DNA of 64,000 nucleotides, from assembly GCA_944548615.1 (NCBI GenBank), contig OX155980.1:44180948-44244947 (forward strand), read 5' to 3'. The notes beneath the pieces were generated by a model. The model worked only from the letters and a program-made list of their open reading frames with translations, ran no database searches and had not been told where the DNA came from. Positions 46,033 to 63,313 of this stretch are shown piece after piece. Every line of letters starts with the position of its first letter. Positions within the stretch are counted from its first letter, which is position 1. Source of the stretch: Micropterix aruncella. Lineage: Eukaryota > Arthropoda > Insecta > Lepidoptera > Micropterigidae. The translations under genes and the position numbers were made by a program.

Positions 46033-48635
46033 TGTAATGCTGCTGCATTACCCTATACTTAGAAAGTATACCATTATAGTCTAATACTTATAAAATATTT
46101 AATCTAGTTAAGCAAACCTACTCATTGTATAAACTTGCCGTGCAATCGACGTCTAGTCTTTGTACGTCACTAGTCAGCTCATCCGCAGCGGAGAGATATT
46201 TTTTCAGTATTACCATTGCGGGTAATAGTTTTTTTTTTTTGGCGACCGGACCTCGAGGAAGACGGTCGATATTTCGGAGAGGGCGCGCCCGCTATGGCGG
46301 CGCGGCGCGCCCGATTCATTCACTACCCTGCATCCAGCCATTGCAGATTAAAATTCTTTATGTAAAGCCAGTACGAGATATAGAAGCATTTGAATCTTTA
46401 CTAAATTCAGTGTAACACCTGGGGCAGGCCATCGAGGAATCCTCAACCCTACAAGGCAAGTCGCTCACTGTACCATTAACCGCCTCTATTCTCGCTTCTT
46501 TTAATTTCTCGCTCTTTTATAATTTTCTATTACAATTTTAAAATCCATTTATAATTAAACTAATGTAAAGCAGACGCCAGAAACCGCGTCGCTTCGAAAG
46601 GAACCCAGGTTATTGTAATATCGCCGTTAGGCCAGGGTTAGGTTAAAATTAACTATAACGTTCTACCGATAGAAATAGATTAAATAGCATAGCCGGCTTG
46701 TCCGCCGAATAAACGTGCATAGTTCACTTTTCCTAAATTTTCATAAAATGTGCTACCCCCCATTAGGTCGAAAAGGTGAAAGTCGACCCGCGAAACCCTT
46801 TCTATAATACCGGATTCTCGGAGTGCAATTCCCTCGATATCAGGTCCCTCAAAATATCCTCTTTCAAGTCTCTACCCCACGAAACAAAATCCCAAATCGC
46901 AAGCTAATTTTTGAATCTCTTTCCCAAAGTACAAGTCCAAAGTCTCGAAAATATTATCTTTCAAATCACGTCTCAATAATACAAAATATTAATCAGCTAA
47001 ACTATTTTCCTTATTTTATTAAAGAATCTTTACCCAGTAGAAAGATAGAACCAAGGTCAGGTCCCCGATAAATAATATTCCTATTCAAACACTTACCTAG
47101 AAAATATAGAACATAAATTCCCGACTTATCCAAACCCCATTAGATTCTTACTCCACCGTAACATAAAATTAAAGCGATCATTTTCCATAATCCTAAACAT
47201 AAGAATAAATCATTTCCAATCATTATCAATCGACGTCTCTCTAGAAAAATCTACGGTTCAACCGAAGGAGATACCCGCATCCCGATACCGACAGACTTCA
47301 ACGCCTACCCGACTCCTAAAAAAATCCGAAACCCTGAATTTCAATCACGAAAATCACGGAAGCTCGATAGAAAATTCATAAAACCTTCGAAACTTAATTC
47401 GGCCTTGATATGCGCATTAATTAAAATTATATAGAAAGATCGGAGAACCTATGCACAGGAACGTAACATGTACCATAAATTTTCGTAAAATATATTCTTC
47501 TTTATAATAAAAACTCCATTGTAAGGCATTATGTTTCATTTAATAAAAAAGGTTTAAAAATTGGTAATTCTATAATCTTCTCAGAAAAATTCGTAATAAT
47601 TCGAATTCAAGACGTAAGACGTGCAAGCGGTGCCAGGGAGAGAAAAGAAAAGTTCACAGGGTTAAGATCCATTAATTTATGTTCGGACAAAACCGAGCCT
47701 TATCATTTAAATTCTACGAACTCTAGTCTTGGAAATTTCTATACATTTCTTGTTTAGTCAATCGTTCAAAACACGAATCAATAAAGATAGAATCGCGAAA
47801 CTTCTAGCTATTCTCCTTAATATTCATTTCTACAGGTCATTTAAATTTGAAATTAAATTCGATAATATAATAAATAAATAGATCCAAAATCATCACCCAA
47901 TAATAAAGATAAATTTCAATTTAAATTATCATTCAGTAATTCCGGACCGATTGTAAAAGATATTAAATCGCGCCGGGCGAGCGATCTCAGACCGGTTCGT
48001 TATCAATAGGCGGGCCCGCGACGGCCCGGCGAGCGCGGCGAGCGCCGGCGCCACCTGTAGGTGCGGAGGTGAAGGAGGGGGCCATTGCCGGTGCGACGTA
48101 TCCGAAGATAGAGGGCGCTGCGCCGTTTTACCACAATCTACTTCCCGCGAATTGAGTACGGATTTGAATTCACGAAACGCTCTCCATAATTAAATAAATT
48201 TTATAATCTGCAAAAGCCAGCATAGGAAATTTCAGTCCATAATTAATAGCCCATAATTAAATAATTCGAGTATATTTTCCAATCCATAGCAAGTATACCC
48301 CATCCAACTTGATCGCCCGTCTGCCTAACAGACGATCCCGACTTCCGAGGACGCCACTAATAAGGCGGGATAAAAACCACCCCTGAGGATCATATATTCC
48401 GACTTGAGCTAGTGAGGCCCCGTCAGTGACGTTCCTCCTCCCATAATCTAGACCAACCGCTAGGCGAAGGCGTGCGTCTAGCTTTTTGTGCGTGAACCCC
48501 ATCCCTAGAATTATCACGGATTGGCGCCCTGGAACTTGACGGTTTCCTAAAAATTTAGATATTATCCGTGACATAATGGCATTTATCCGAACTGCTCACA
48601 ATACTATATAACCATTATAAACGGGGCACGTAGCA
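46033..48635 (+). repeat. 3' LTR, 2603 bp
   Basis: Same sequence as the 5' LTR, including TGTAATGC start and GTAGCA end. Differences noted are a g/a at 46567, a c/t near 46990, a t/g near 47660, a t/c near 48054, and a 4-bp deletion near 48065. Confidence 0.95.
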
Positions 48636-48639
48636 AGAC
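48636..48639. repeat. Target-site duplication AGAC (right)
   Basis: Matches 33256-33259 and marks the outer edge of the 3' LTR. Confidence 0.85.
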
Positions 48640-49520
<881 letters not shown>

Positions 49521-49560
49521 TTAAATAAAAACATTAAACGGATTTCTTTACAAACCTTAT

Positions 49561-49763
<203 letters not shown>

Positions 49764-49953
49764 TAGCTGACCCGGCGAACTTCGTACCGCCTAACAGTCA
49801 ATGAATGTCGTGTTACAGATTAGCTGAACTCAATTTATGATTTTATTAAAGTAATCCAATTAATACAAAATAAATATTAAGTTCACTACTTTATTAAGAT
49901 AATAACACATAAAGAAATATAAAAGTACAAAAATTAAATATACCAATCGCGTG

Positions 49954-50150
49954 TCAGCAAGACATGATTGAATTAAACTCTTGTGCAGCATGGAATGCAC
50001 TCGGTTTAATTCTCTTCATTGAAGCACCTTGTGATATACCTACGACATTTTTTGTTTTTTTATCAGGCGCAAGAACAAATAAAGCGGATGATTTGCCGAC
50101 ACGTGAACATGCCACGTATAACTTACCATGGGAAAACACGGATTTACATT
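49954..50150 (-). pseudogene. Duplicated C-terminal piece of a Helitron helicase
   Basis: The minus strand encodes FSHGKLYVACSRVGKSSALFVLAP followed by about 35 residues and a stop. FSHG.LYVACSRV is the end of PIF1-type Helitron helicases (motif VI region onward). The same phrase also ends the main helicase at 51060-51090, so this is a second C-terminus, closer to the element's 3' end. It probably comes from another Helitron copy captured or recombined at the 3' side. The rest of that helicase is not present. Type and order fit a Helitron 3' end, about 190 bp from the CTAG terminus. Confidence 0.7.
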
Positions 50151-50209
50151 TTGTATGAGAAAATGTTTTTCTTTTATTTTAATTTTTCACCAACTTTCCA
50201 ATTTTTCTT

Positions 50210-50815
50210 TTTAAGTTATTTTGCTATTCGGGACGGAGACAAATACAACAAATCAAAAACCATAAAAATCGGTCCAACCGTTCTCGAGTTATAAGTGTTC
50301 GAACAAACCCGACTTTATTTTATATATATAGATATATATAAAACAAATATGTATTGGATTTTTTTTCCCCAAAAAATAAAATGTTTGAGAAAATGTTTTT
50401 TCTTTTATTTTATTAATATTTTTTTATTTTTTATATTTTTTTATTTTTTTTTTTGGAAATAATATGTATGGTAAATGTTTTACTTTTATTTTATTTTTTC
50501 GGTAATTTTCCAATGTTTTAGTAGTTATTATGCTATTCGGGACGGAGACAAATACAAAAAAACAAAAACCATGAAAATCGGTCTATACGTTCTCGAGTTA
50601 TAACAAACGCGGTTTCACCCGCATGGTGATGAAAAATTGTGATAATGATGCTTTAAAGTATTTTATATTTTCGTTAATTTTTCAATGTTTTTATATTATT
50701 TTGCTATTCGGGGCGGAGACAAATCCAACAAATTAAAAATCATGAAAATCGGTCAATCCGTTCTCTAGTTATATATATGTGTTCGAACAACTATATTGTT
50801 CGAACAACTATATAT
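50210..50815 (-). repeat. Three related Helitron 3' UTR blocks
   Basis: A tgctattcgg(g)acggagacaaat...aaaatcggtc...gttctcgagttat block appears at about 50220-50295, 50530-50603 and 50700-50772. The phrase on the minus strand (ataactcgagaacg...gaccgattt) is common near 3' ends of lepidopteran Helitrons. The copies differ, so they are an old tandem or nested series. Confidence 0.75.
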
Positions 50816-50969
50816 ATGTATCTTCGAATAACTATATTGTGAAATGTATGTAAATTGGAATTAAGTATTTTTTATGATGATCTCACTAATAGGTATTATA
50901 CCCTATAGTTTGTAAGGATACATAGGTACGGATGTATATGATGATTGATGATAATGCAAAAGTTATAGG

Positions 50970-53064
50970 TATCTATTGCAATATACTCCTATAAACTATG
51001 TTTAACGATTTATTTAGGTCAGCATAAACATGCAGATTTTGCGATTTAGAAACGCGTGAGCAAGCCACATATAGCTAGCCGTGGGAAAAACACGGCGTGT
51101 CCAAATGTATACCTGCTACCTTTAAGGTTTGACCTTGCGATTTGTTGATAGTCATTGAAAATGCAACTTTTAATGGGAACTGCAGGCGTTTAAAATTAAA
51201 TGGTAAGTTATTGGGTATAATTGGGATACGTGGTATAAGAACATTGTTTCCCATGGCTTCTCCAGTTAAGTTTGTGGCCTTCACAATATGCCTTCCTAGT
51301 TCGGTGACTCGCAACCGAGTACCGTTGCATAATCTTGACGCGTCCAAGTTACGCATTAACAAAACGGGTACACCTACTTTTAATTCCAACTTATGTGATG
51401 GCACCCCAGATAACTCCAAAGAGTTGAGGAACTCCACGGGGTAAGTCGTAGTGTCATCGGATGATATAACTGTGTCGATGGAGTTATACACTGATGTTTC
51501 GCTGGTTATTTCGTCCAAGATTTTTTTATTTATTTTCGCAACAGTCTCATTTGTTGGTGCCAGTATGGTTCTTTCACACAACCAATTTTCGTCAAGAATA
51601 TATTGTTGCAGATTTGGAAAAACTTGATTAATGAGTTCGTCTTCCGACTCCACGACATGGCAAAAGTGGTGTGTGAAAAGAACCATACCTTCTTGGTCGG
51701 TGTGTAGGTGGCCTTCACCAATTTCTATGAGTTTTTGAGCAAATGCTCCTGACTCGACATCGCTGAATAACTGGACTCGCATGTTAGTGGTAAGATAAAG
51801 CTTTTCAACTTTAGTCCACAGATATGATGCTTTCAGACATGCATTAATCTCGTCTGCTGCAGTACCTCTTTCGATAACAGGTAAAGTCTGTCTGAAATCC
51901 CCTGCCAATAACACTACCACACCACCCATCAACTTTTTATTGCGTTGAATGTCTTGTAGACAGAGATCAAGCGCCTCGATGGCGCGTTTGTGTGACATTG
52001 TGCACTCGTCCCACACGATCAGCTTACATTGTTGCAACAGGTCGCCGCGGGCACTGTTCTTACTGATGTTGCACGTTGGGGTTTCTTCCCTTGCCAGATT
52101 AAGAGGTAATTTAAAAACCGAGTGTGCCGTCCGTCCACCGCTCAGTAATGTAGCAGCGATCCCAGAGGAAGCCACTGCTAATGCAACATTACGGTCTTTA
52201 CGAATTTTTGCTAGAAGCAAATTAAGCAAAAATGTTTTTCCCGTACCCCCCGGGGCATCAAGAAAAAAAAGGCCGCCTTCACCAAGCTCAACTCGTTGTA
52301 ATATTTTGTTGTAAATGTCTTTTTGCTCGGGTAGCAGGCGTGGCTCAGTTTCGCTTACCTGAGCATCTAATAAAGCGGTATCGTAGCTTAGCTCTTTGAT
52401 GACATCGGTCGACAGCTCTCCTCGACGCTGTGGTATGGGCATACCGAAGTCGGACAATTTCTTTCCGGAAATTGATATTATTTTGTCCTCTATAAGTCTC
52501 AGTGCTTCATTCAAACAAAGATTATTGTTGACTTGATCCTTTCTTTCAAATTTGTGCAAGATATCTTCTGATAATGAAGTTTTATACTTATCCCATAGTT
52601 GAAGAGGATTTGATAAACCGCAAGTGCATATCAATATTGCAAATAGCTCCCTTATTTGCGAAGGAGAGCGACACAGCACGGCCTCTTCCATTGTGGCATC
52701 CCAGTGGTTGTCATCTGTCAACAACCCCAACTTCTCACACGCTTGTCGAAAAGTTTCAAGTTCTTGGCCGTCAACTGTTTTTAGATCCGAGAAGTTAGTG
52801 GGGCCCTGTATTACATTTAGCAGCATTCGCAAACAGTATCATTCGAAGTTACTAACGTGCACTGTGTAAATGCGCCCAAGAGCATCTCCTGCTTTCACAC
52901 CTGGCCAGCCGTCGACAGATGTTCCTTGTAAACGACGTTTCCATTCTTTCAACGACACGTTCCAAGTATAGCGGGGTACCTCAACATAAAGTAATGTTTT
53001 TGCAAATGCGTCATTTTGGCAAAGCAGGAAGAATGCAGTTAGTGTCGTCTTAGGTGGTGCGGCC
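50970..53064 (-). pseudogene. Helitron PIF1-type helicase domain
   Basis: The minus-strand coding runs from an APPKTTLTAFFLLCQND block (just below 53064) through the KAGDALGRIYTVHVSN block. A stop near 52839 interrupts it, and the longest intact frame is 52832-51075 (585 residues). Motifs: Walker A APGGTGKTFLLN (about residue 195), Walker B WDECTM, motif III LLAGDFRQTLPV, and INKSQGQTL near the end, all of PIF1/SF1B type. It should unwind the donor strand during rolling-circle transposition. A tag stop at about 51075 splits the final FSHG/LYVACSRV phrase, which continues to about 50970. In an intact Helitron this is fused to Rep. Here the LINE separates them. Confidence 0.85.
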
Positions 53065-53070
53065 ATTCTC

Positions 53071-54393
53071 AGCGATGAAATTTTCAACCACTAAAAAGAG
53101 TGACAAAAATATTACGATTAAAATGGAATCAGAAAATATAAATATTGTCAAAAATACTAAATTCTTAGGGATCACTTTAGATGGAAAATTTAAACTGGAA
53201 TCAACATATCGATAATTTGTGTGCAACTTTGTCATCGGCAGTCTATGCTATAAGAAAGGTGAAATTTCTGGCTGGCGAACGTGCAGCGATCAGTGTGTAT
53301 CACTCCTGCTTCCATTCAAAGATGTCTTATGCGATACTACTATGGGGTAATGCAACCGATACCCATCGCGTTTTTGTGCTACAAAAGCAAGCCGTTAGGA
53401 CAATGTTTGGTGTAAGCAGAGAAACACATTGCGCCCCTTTTTTTATTAAAGCTGGTATCCTTACCATGTCGTCTATGTACATATATCAGTGCCTTTTATA
53501 CGCCAAAGAGAATGTTTTAAATTGCGAGCTTCACTCCACTCGGCATAGCCATAATACGCGACATAAGAACAATGTGTTATTGCTTAAAGTAGGCTTGACT
53601 AAATATCAAAAAACATTTTTATATATAAGTTTTAACCCTTCAAATGAAAGGCGTCCTTTTGGGGATGCAAGTTTTAATACACTGAAATGAGAGGCGTCCA
53701 CTTGGTCCAGTGATGACGACACGATGGGGGCCGTTTGCGAAAAGGCAATTATTATCTTCATTGATTTCGAGATAAGGTTATAATGTTTTATATGTCAAAT
53801 TTCAATGCGATCATTTTACAGTTCTTTTTTTTATGATCCGTATAGTGGTTTTCAAGTTATGGTCGTTTTTATCAAGGTCGTCGATTTTGCGCGCGAAAAG
53901 GTCGCGCGCGAATGGGACGGCTGAATTTTTACTCCGCGAGGAGAGGGGTTAAATTGTTCAATGCTTTGCCATCATCAACGAAAAGACTTGAGATGGCAGC
54001 ATATAAAATCTGCTTGAAAAATCAGTTAGTCAAACATGCCCTTTACAAACTGGACGACTTTTATGATATTGCGTCCACAATTGCTTGATTATAAATAACC
54101 ATATTATGACTATACTTTCGAACTAAGTTTTAGATTTTATTGACATTGTTTTTAATTACGCATGTTTTAGAATTTTTCTTTTTATGGTATTGATTATTAT
54201 TTGTTTGATTATTGATTATTTTGTAAATTTGACTATTTTTAAGTAATCACCTCTGATTACAATTATTTTTTTTCCTTTTAATTAATCAAAGCGGTTTTAT
54301 CATCCGGTAAATTATGATTGTAAAATTTGACATGTTCCTCAGTATTGTGAAATGCTTTTATGGAATGAATAAATGATGATGATGATGATGATG
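53071..54393 (+). mobile_element. 5'-truncated CR1/Jockey LINE inserted in the Helitron
   Basis: Flanked by ATTCTC (53065-53070 and 54394-54399) and ending in an (ATG)n tail (54373-54393), as in LINEs with microsatellite-like 3' ends. The plus strand encodes RT thumb and C-terminal sequence: NTKFLGITLDG, then LNWNQHIDNLCATLSSAVYAIR (53181 onward), SYAILLWGN and HNTRHKNN. A final KLFNALPSSTKRL piece lies near 53955-54087. About 250-300 bp of unrelated sequence with a cgcgcg hairpin (53890-53911) lies between the last two pieces, so a further small insertion may be present. The RT active site is missing. The insertion interrupts the joined Rep-helicase frame. Confidence 0.8.
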
Positions 54394-54394
54394 A

Positions 54395-55711
54395 TTCTCT
54401 CTCTAAAATTGTTTTCAGTGAAATAAATCCGCTGGCCATTGAACAGATGTACCGCAAGATGAGTGACTGTTGGATGTCTCTCATGCAGAGGCAGACCTTC
54501 AAAATCCGCCACGCTCCTTCGTTACTACTAACATATCGACCGGTTCGAAATGTTTGCACCTCATCTCTCGGGTCAATGTGAACATTCCCTTGCTGTCGTA
54601 TGTTAAAAATAGCCTGATCACTACCTTTGTTAATATATTTACAAATATATTTTATAGCCTGAACCATATTGCAGAACTCTACATTTATATGGCAATTAAA
54701 AATCATGATGAGAAGAGGAGAATATGGTACTATCCAGCTATTGTCAACCAATACTTCCTGTGTTCCACCTCTGATTTTTTGAGTTATCGTACGGCCGCCA
54801 TCTTCTGGTGCTCTACGCCTGTACATAGGATAGCCCTTGTCGTTGGTTTGAGTATCTTTTAAAAGCGCCCTTGGATACTTTTTGGTACATTTGCCTTCCT
54901 TCATGCATGGTGATGACGGATTTAGTGCACCACAGGGACCGTGAATCATATTTATGGTCACAGAGCTTTCATAGAGCTTTCGATCAGTTTCGGCGTTGGG
55001 TATCTCTGCATTTATGACTTCATCAATTTGGTTAGGGCGTAATTTATCCATCAACCACAGCAGTAAGTGCACGTGAGGCAAGCCTCTTTTCTGCCACTCG
55101 ATCGAGTACATGAAGCACTTCATATCACCAAATATTTTACCTTTTGCAAGTAGAGCAACTAATTTTTGAACTTTTATTTTAAATACTCTGGCTGTTAAGT
55201 CATGTCTGTCCGTTGAATTTTGACCTGGAATGAGCTCTTTAGTGATTTCTGGCCAGGCGGGATTACATGTCATTGTAATGAACATATCAGGCCTCCCGTA
55301 GTTACGCACGTATGTGAACGCATCCTGGGTGTATTCGTGAAGATATCTCGGGCTATTTACAAATGATGACGGGAGAATTACCATTTGACCCAAGTTATTT
55401 GGATCTAAATTCACATCATTCCTTATCGCGTCTTGTAAATGTATATAATTTTCTGCTCGCAGTTTCGTTTGGTTCAAGGCAATAAACCTTAAGCGCTCAC
55501 TCTCCACTTTGACGTACATGTCCACCAAAAATTGATGTAGGAGAAGTCGACACCGAAGCAATAAATTAAAATTGTTGCGTCGTACCATCATATTATGATA
55601 AGCATAAAAGTCTGAAAGAAGGCCTTGTCGCACTCGGGAATCTCTGATCTTTCTATGAACGCTGGCGACTTTTTCTACTCTTCCTAAATAATACAATACC
55701 TGCTTATTCAA
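54395..55711 (-). pseudogene. Helitron Rep (HUH endonuclease) with Helitron-like N domain
   Basis: The minus-strand frame of 477 codons starts at 55711. Residues 20-130 match the Helitron-like N-terminal domain (FLVDMYVKVESERLRF, ENYIHLQDAI). Then come the MTCNPAWPEI block, the HUH metal-binding motif in LPHVHLLLWL, a MIHGPCG block with cysteine motifs (SSPCMKEGKCTKKYPR), and the IKYICKYINKGSDQA block with the two catalytic tyrosines. Rep nicks and rejoins single strands in rolling-circle transposition. Near 54490 the frame shifts by one base, and the correct phrase (HERHPTV, then NGQRIYFTEN) continues in another frame to the LINE at 54393. The last 30 residues of the long frame are LINE-derived and not Helitron. 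Confidence 0.85.
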
Positions 55712-56306
55712 TGAAAATTACAGCAACATACTAATTAGTAGTCAAAAAATAATTCTAATCTGCTAATTGTGAAACAAAATCACGCTTTTTACCTATGCAA
55801 TGGAGATAAAAACGAAGTAATTTCTATAATTACCTACTAACCACAAACAAATTACGCTTTTGTTGTTTTATTGTAAGTAATAATTAATTTACGATTACGA
55901 TGATAACATTAATTACGGACACATTATGAACACAGCTGTCAATGACGTCGCCATAGTAACGTCACGCAATCGTCGCCATAGTAACGTCGCTCAATCGTTA
56001 CAAACTTTCGCGTTTATAATATTAGTAGGAAGTAGGATTGTTCAGAAAAATTTCAAAATATATGTTGACGCTTAGAATTTAAATTTCGAATATCAATTTC
56101 TTAGATTTTTCCTACTTACTTGACAGTTATCGTTATATTTTAGATAATTCACACTATATCTTTATAAATTATAGCCTATGTGTTATTCTGATGTGTAAGC
56201 TATATTATTGTAAAGTTTCATCAAAATCCATTCAGTAGTTTTTGCGTGAAAGAGTAACAAACATCCATACATACATACAAACTTTCGCGTTTATAATAGT
56301 ATAGGA
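55712..56306 (-). other. Helitron 5' region with two candidate 5' ends
   Basis: The minus strand shows TCCTATACTATTATAAACGCGAAAG at 56306 and a similar CTACTAATATTATAAACGCGAAAG near 56023. The region between is the aactactgaatggattttgatgaaac-type repeat. A doubled cgtcgccatagtaacgtc block lies at 55947-55994. One start may be the autonomous element, the other a nested non-autonomous Helitron. Confidence 0.6.
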
Positions 56307-56523
56307 TATATATATAATATGTAAAATTAGATTCATGAAAAGTTATTTATCTGGGGTCCTGGTGGACCAGAAACATTTAAACGATAGTTAATGTCCTCTT
56401 TAAATACTTAGGGCAGCAGTACCTGTTTCCGAAATTTATAACTTATGATGTTATTAGTTACTTGATGTTCTTAGCAGCCGAATTACTGTATGCCCTTGGA
56501 TGTAATAAGTATGGAGGATGGTT
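56307..56523. other. AT-rich spacer without gene
   Basis: A short ataggatatatatataat stretch follows the Helitron end. Nothing else recognised. Confidence 0.4.
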
Positions 56524-56811
56524 TCTGTAACAGAAATGGATGTTAGTAACTTATTTTAGAAGAAATTATATGACTGAGAATATTTCGACACTAGTCGTCT
56601 TCATTCATCTCTATGACATTTCAGATAGAACAATTTTTTCAAAATTTAAATTTTAAAAAAACTGAACATAGAGAAATGGGTTAATAATATTTTGCAATAT
56701 CGTTATAAATGAACTATAACCGACCTTGAAAAACATTATTAATAATGATTTTTAAATGAAAAATATTAATAAGCTTTTAATGAATATGTCTGAACAAATA
56801 TAATTACTGTA

Positions 56812-57234
56812 TTAATTTTGCCTATTCAGACCGGGACCCTTGCAAGCGCCTAAAATATTTATAAAAGCCAACTCCCAAGATTTAACGTCTCTTTCTTTAG
56901 CGTTATCGCCAAGGCACTTAATAATTTTTACTTTAAAACAATTATCAAAAGTTAAATTGTGTGCCTTAGCATGCAATGCTATTGGAAGTTGACTTTCATT
57001 GCCTACGCTGGCCCTGTGATTATTTAACCTAATGCTAAGAGGTGTAGTTGTTTCCCCAATATAAAATGCATTGCAGGTCCGGCAAAGTAATTGATATACA
57101 ATATTTTTTGAAATGCAACTACTATTAAAAGGAACTCTGTAACTGTTGGGAGTGTTAGGACTAGTAAAATAAATGCTTCGATCTAATAAAGGACATGTTT
57201 TACAACGTGATCGACCGCAAGGCTGTAGGCCCAA
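56812..57234 (-). pseudogene. Penelope GIY-YIG endonuclease domain
   Basis: A minus-strand frame of 140 codons ending in a stop at 56812. After a cysteine-bearing linker (SRCKTCPLL) comes the GIY-YIG core: IVYQLLCRTCNAFYIGET with two extra cysteines, then PLSIRLNNHRAS with the catalytic Arg, and an HAKAHNLTF block with a conserved His. A Glu in ERDVKSWELAFI closes the domain. Such C-terminal nucleases nick the target to prime reverse transcription. The linker cysteines and the C-X2-C beside the YIG half are usual in Penelope proteins. The first Met is not natural; the domain was fused to the upstream RT before the frameshift. Confidence 0.85.
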
Positions 57235-57935
57235 AATTTGTTATTACTAAGATAATTTCGATTATTTTTATTAAGTATTGATTTTAAATTAGGAGGTTTT
57301 CGAAATGATAAAATTGGTGGTATATCTAATAAACCTTTGGTTGATGGGTCGTTAGCTATAATAGGGAATAAATCTGCTAAAATAGGTCGCAGTTTCTCAG
57401 TGCCAGGAAAATAAGTAGTACTTAGAAAGATTTTATTTTTATTTAAATTTGACACCAATTTAGGTTTAGGTGAAAATTTTGTTTCGGAATTTATTATATT
57501 TTTATCTAACAAAGAGGCAGGATAATTTCTTTCTATTAGTGATTTTTTAAGATTAGAAAGGTACTTATCTAAATTTTCTTTATTATTAATTAAACGGTGT
57601 CCGCGAATGGACATTGAATATGGAATTGACTTTTTGGTATGAAAACGATGACAGCTATCGAAATGTAGGTATTGCTCTTTGTTTGTAGGTTTTATATGAA
57701 TTGCAGTTTTAATGGTGCCTTCGGATAGAGTTAGATCAACGTCTAAGAATGTAATTTGATTTTCTGATATAGTGTATGTAAAATCTAAGGGTCCGAAATT
57801 ATTTAAATCTGTAAGGAAGTCAGTGAGTGTGTCATGTCCATGTGGCCAAAACAGTATAATATCATCAATAAACCTATACCACATTAGTGGTTGTAAATTT
57901 TGAGTAAGAAGAAATTTATTGTCTAATAACCCCAT
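57183..57935 (-). pseudogene. Penelope-like reverse transcriptase, C-terminal half
   Basis: A 250-codon minus-strand frame. It starts just upstream of the catalytic block MWYRFIDDIILFW (Asp-Asp of motif C), with the fingers and first catalytic Asp lost at the (TA)n junction. It continues with ITFLDVDLTL, the HTKKSIPYSMSIRGHRL thumb block with its conserved SIPYS, and a KPPNLKSIL-type linker. These blocks define Penelope-like RTs, relatives of telomerase RT. Without motif A the fragment cannot polymerise. The last 16 residues (after the frameshift near 57235) are out of frame. Neighbour: the GIY-YIG domain that belonged to the same protein. Confidence 0.85.
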
Positions 57936-57945
57936 AAAGAGATTC

Positions 57946-61650
<3,705 letters not shown>

Positions 61651-61920
61651 TAATATACCGTTTTCTACAATGTTTCTTTACATATTTTTTAATATTATAC
61701 AATTTTATACTTGTTTACTGTATTTTGATAACATTATACAGTCTTTTTTATAAACTTCTATGCCAGAAATTAAGATTGAAGTTACTTCTTTCATTTCATT
61801 AAGCATATGGAGTTTTTTTATTTTTATTTCGATTTAATGGCTCGTTTATAACAAACTCAGCCTAATTGTATCATATTTTAAATGTTGGTAGCATTCGAAA
61901 TGAATTATTTCGATATATCA
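61651..61920. other. AT-rich spacer
   Basis: No gene or named repeat seen. Confidence 0.4.

Positions 61921-63313
<1,393 letters not shown>

Larger units (their letters stand above)
33260..48635 (+). mobile_element. Complete Ty3/gypsy-type LTR retrotransposon, 15.4 kb
   Basis: The order is LTR (33260-35866), PBS-like site (35872), 1.3-kb leader, Gag, Pol (PR-RT-RNaseH-IN), about 4.5 kb of A-rich non-coding DNA, then LTR (46033-48635). AGAC duplications flank it. Integrase after RNase H in Pol places it in Ty3/gypsy (Metaviridae). The differences I found between the LTRs are four substitutions and one 4-bp deletion, so insertion is recent. Gag and Pol are uninterrupted. No envelope-like long ORF is present. 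Points that are unusual: very long LTRs, no purine tract next to the 3' LTR, a duplicated PBS-like block, and the large silent 3' region. Confidence 0.93.
56524..57945 (-). mobile_element. Penelope-like element, 5'-truncated at a (TA)n array
   Basis: The minus strand carries the second half of a Penelope-type RT (57935-57183), a GIY-YIG endonuclease (57234-56812), and a 3' region ending with the repeat also found at 33162-33255 and 48741-48798. RT plus C-terminal GIY-YIG is diagnostic for Penelope-like elements. A one-base frame change lies between the two domains (about 57190-57235). The 5' side is cut by the (TA)n array at 57946. Confidence 0.85.

Noticed and set aside
51949..52314. 121-codon plus-strand frame inside the Helitron
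   Set aside because: Antisense to the helicase Walker A and B region.
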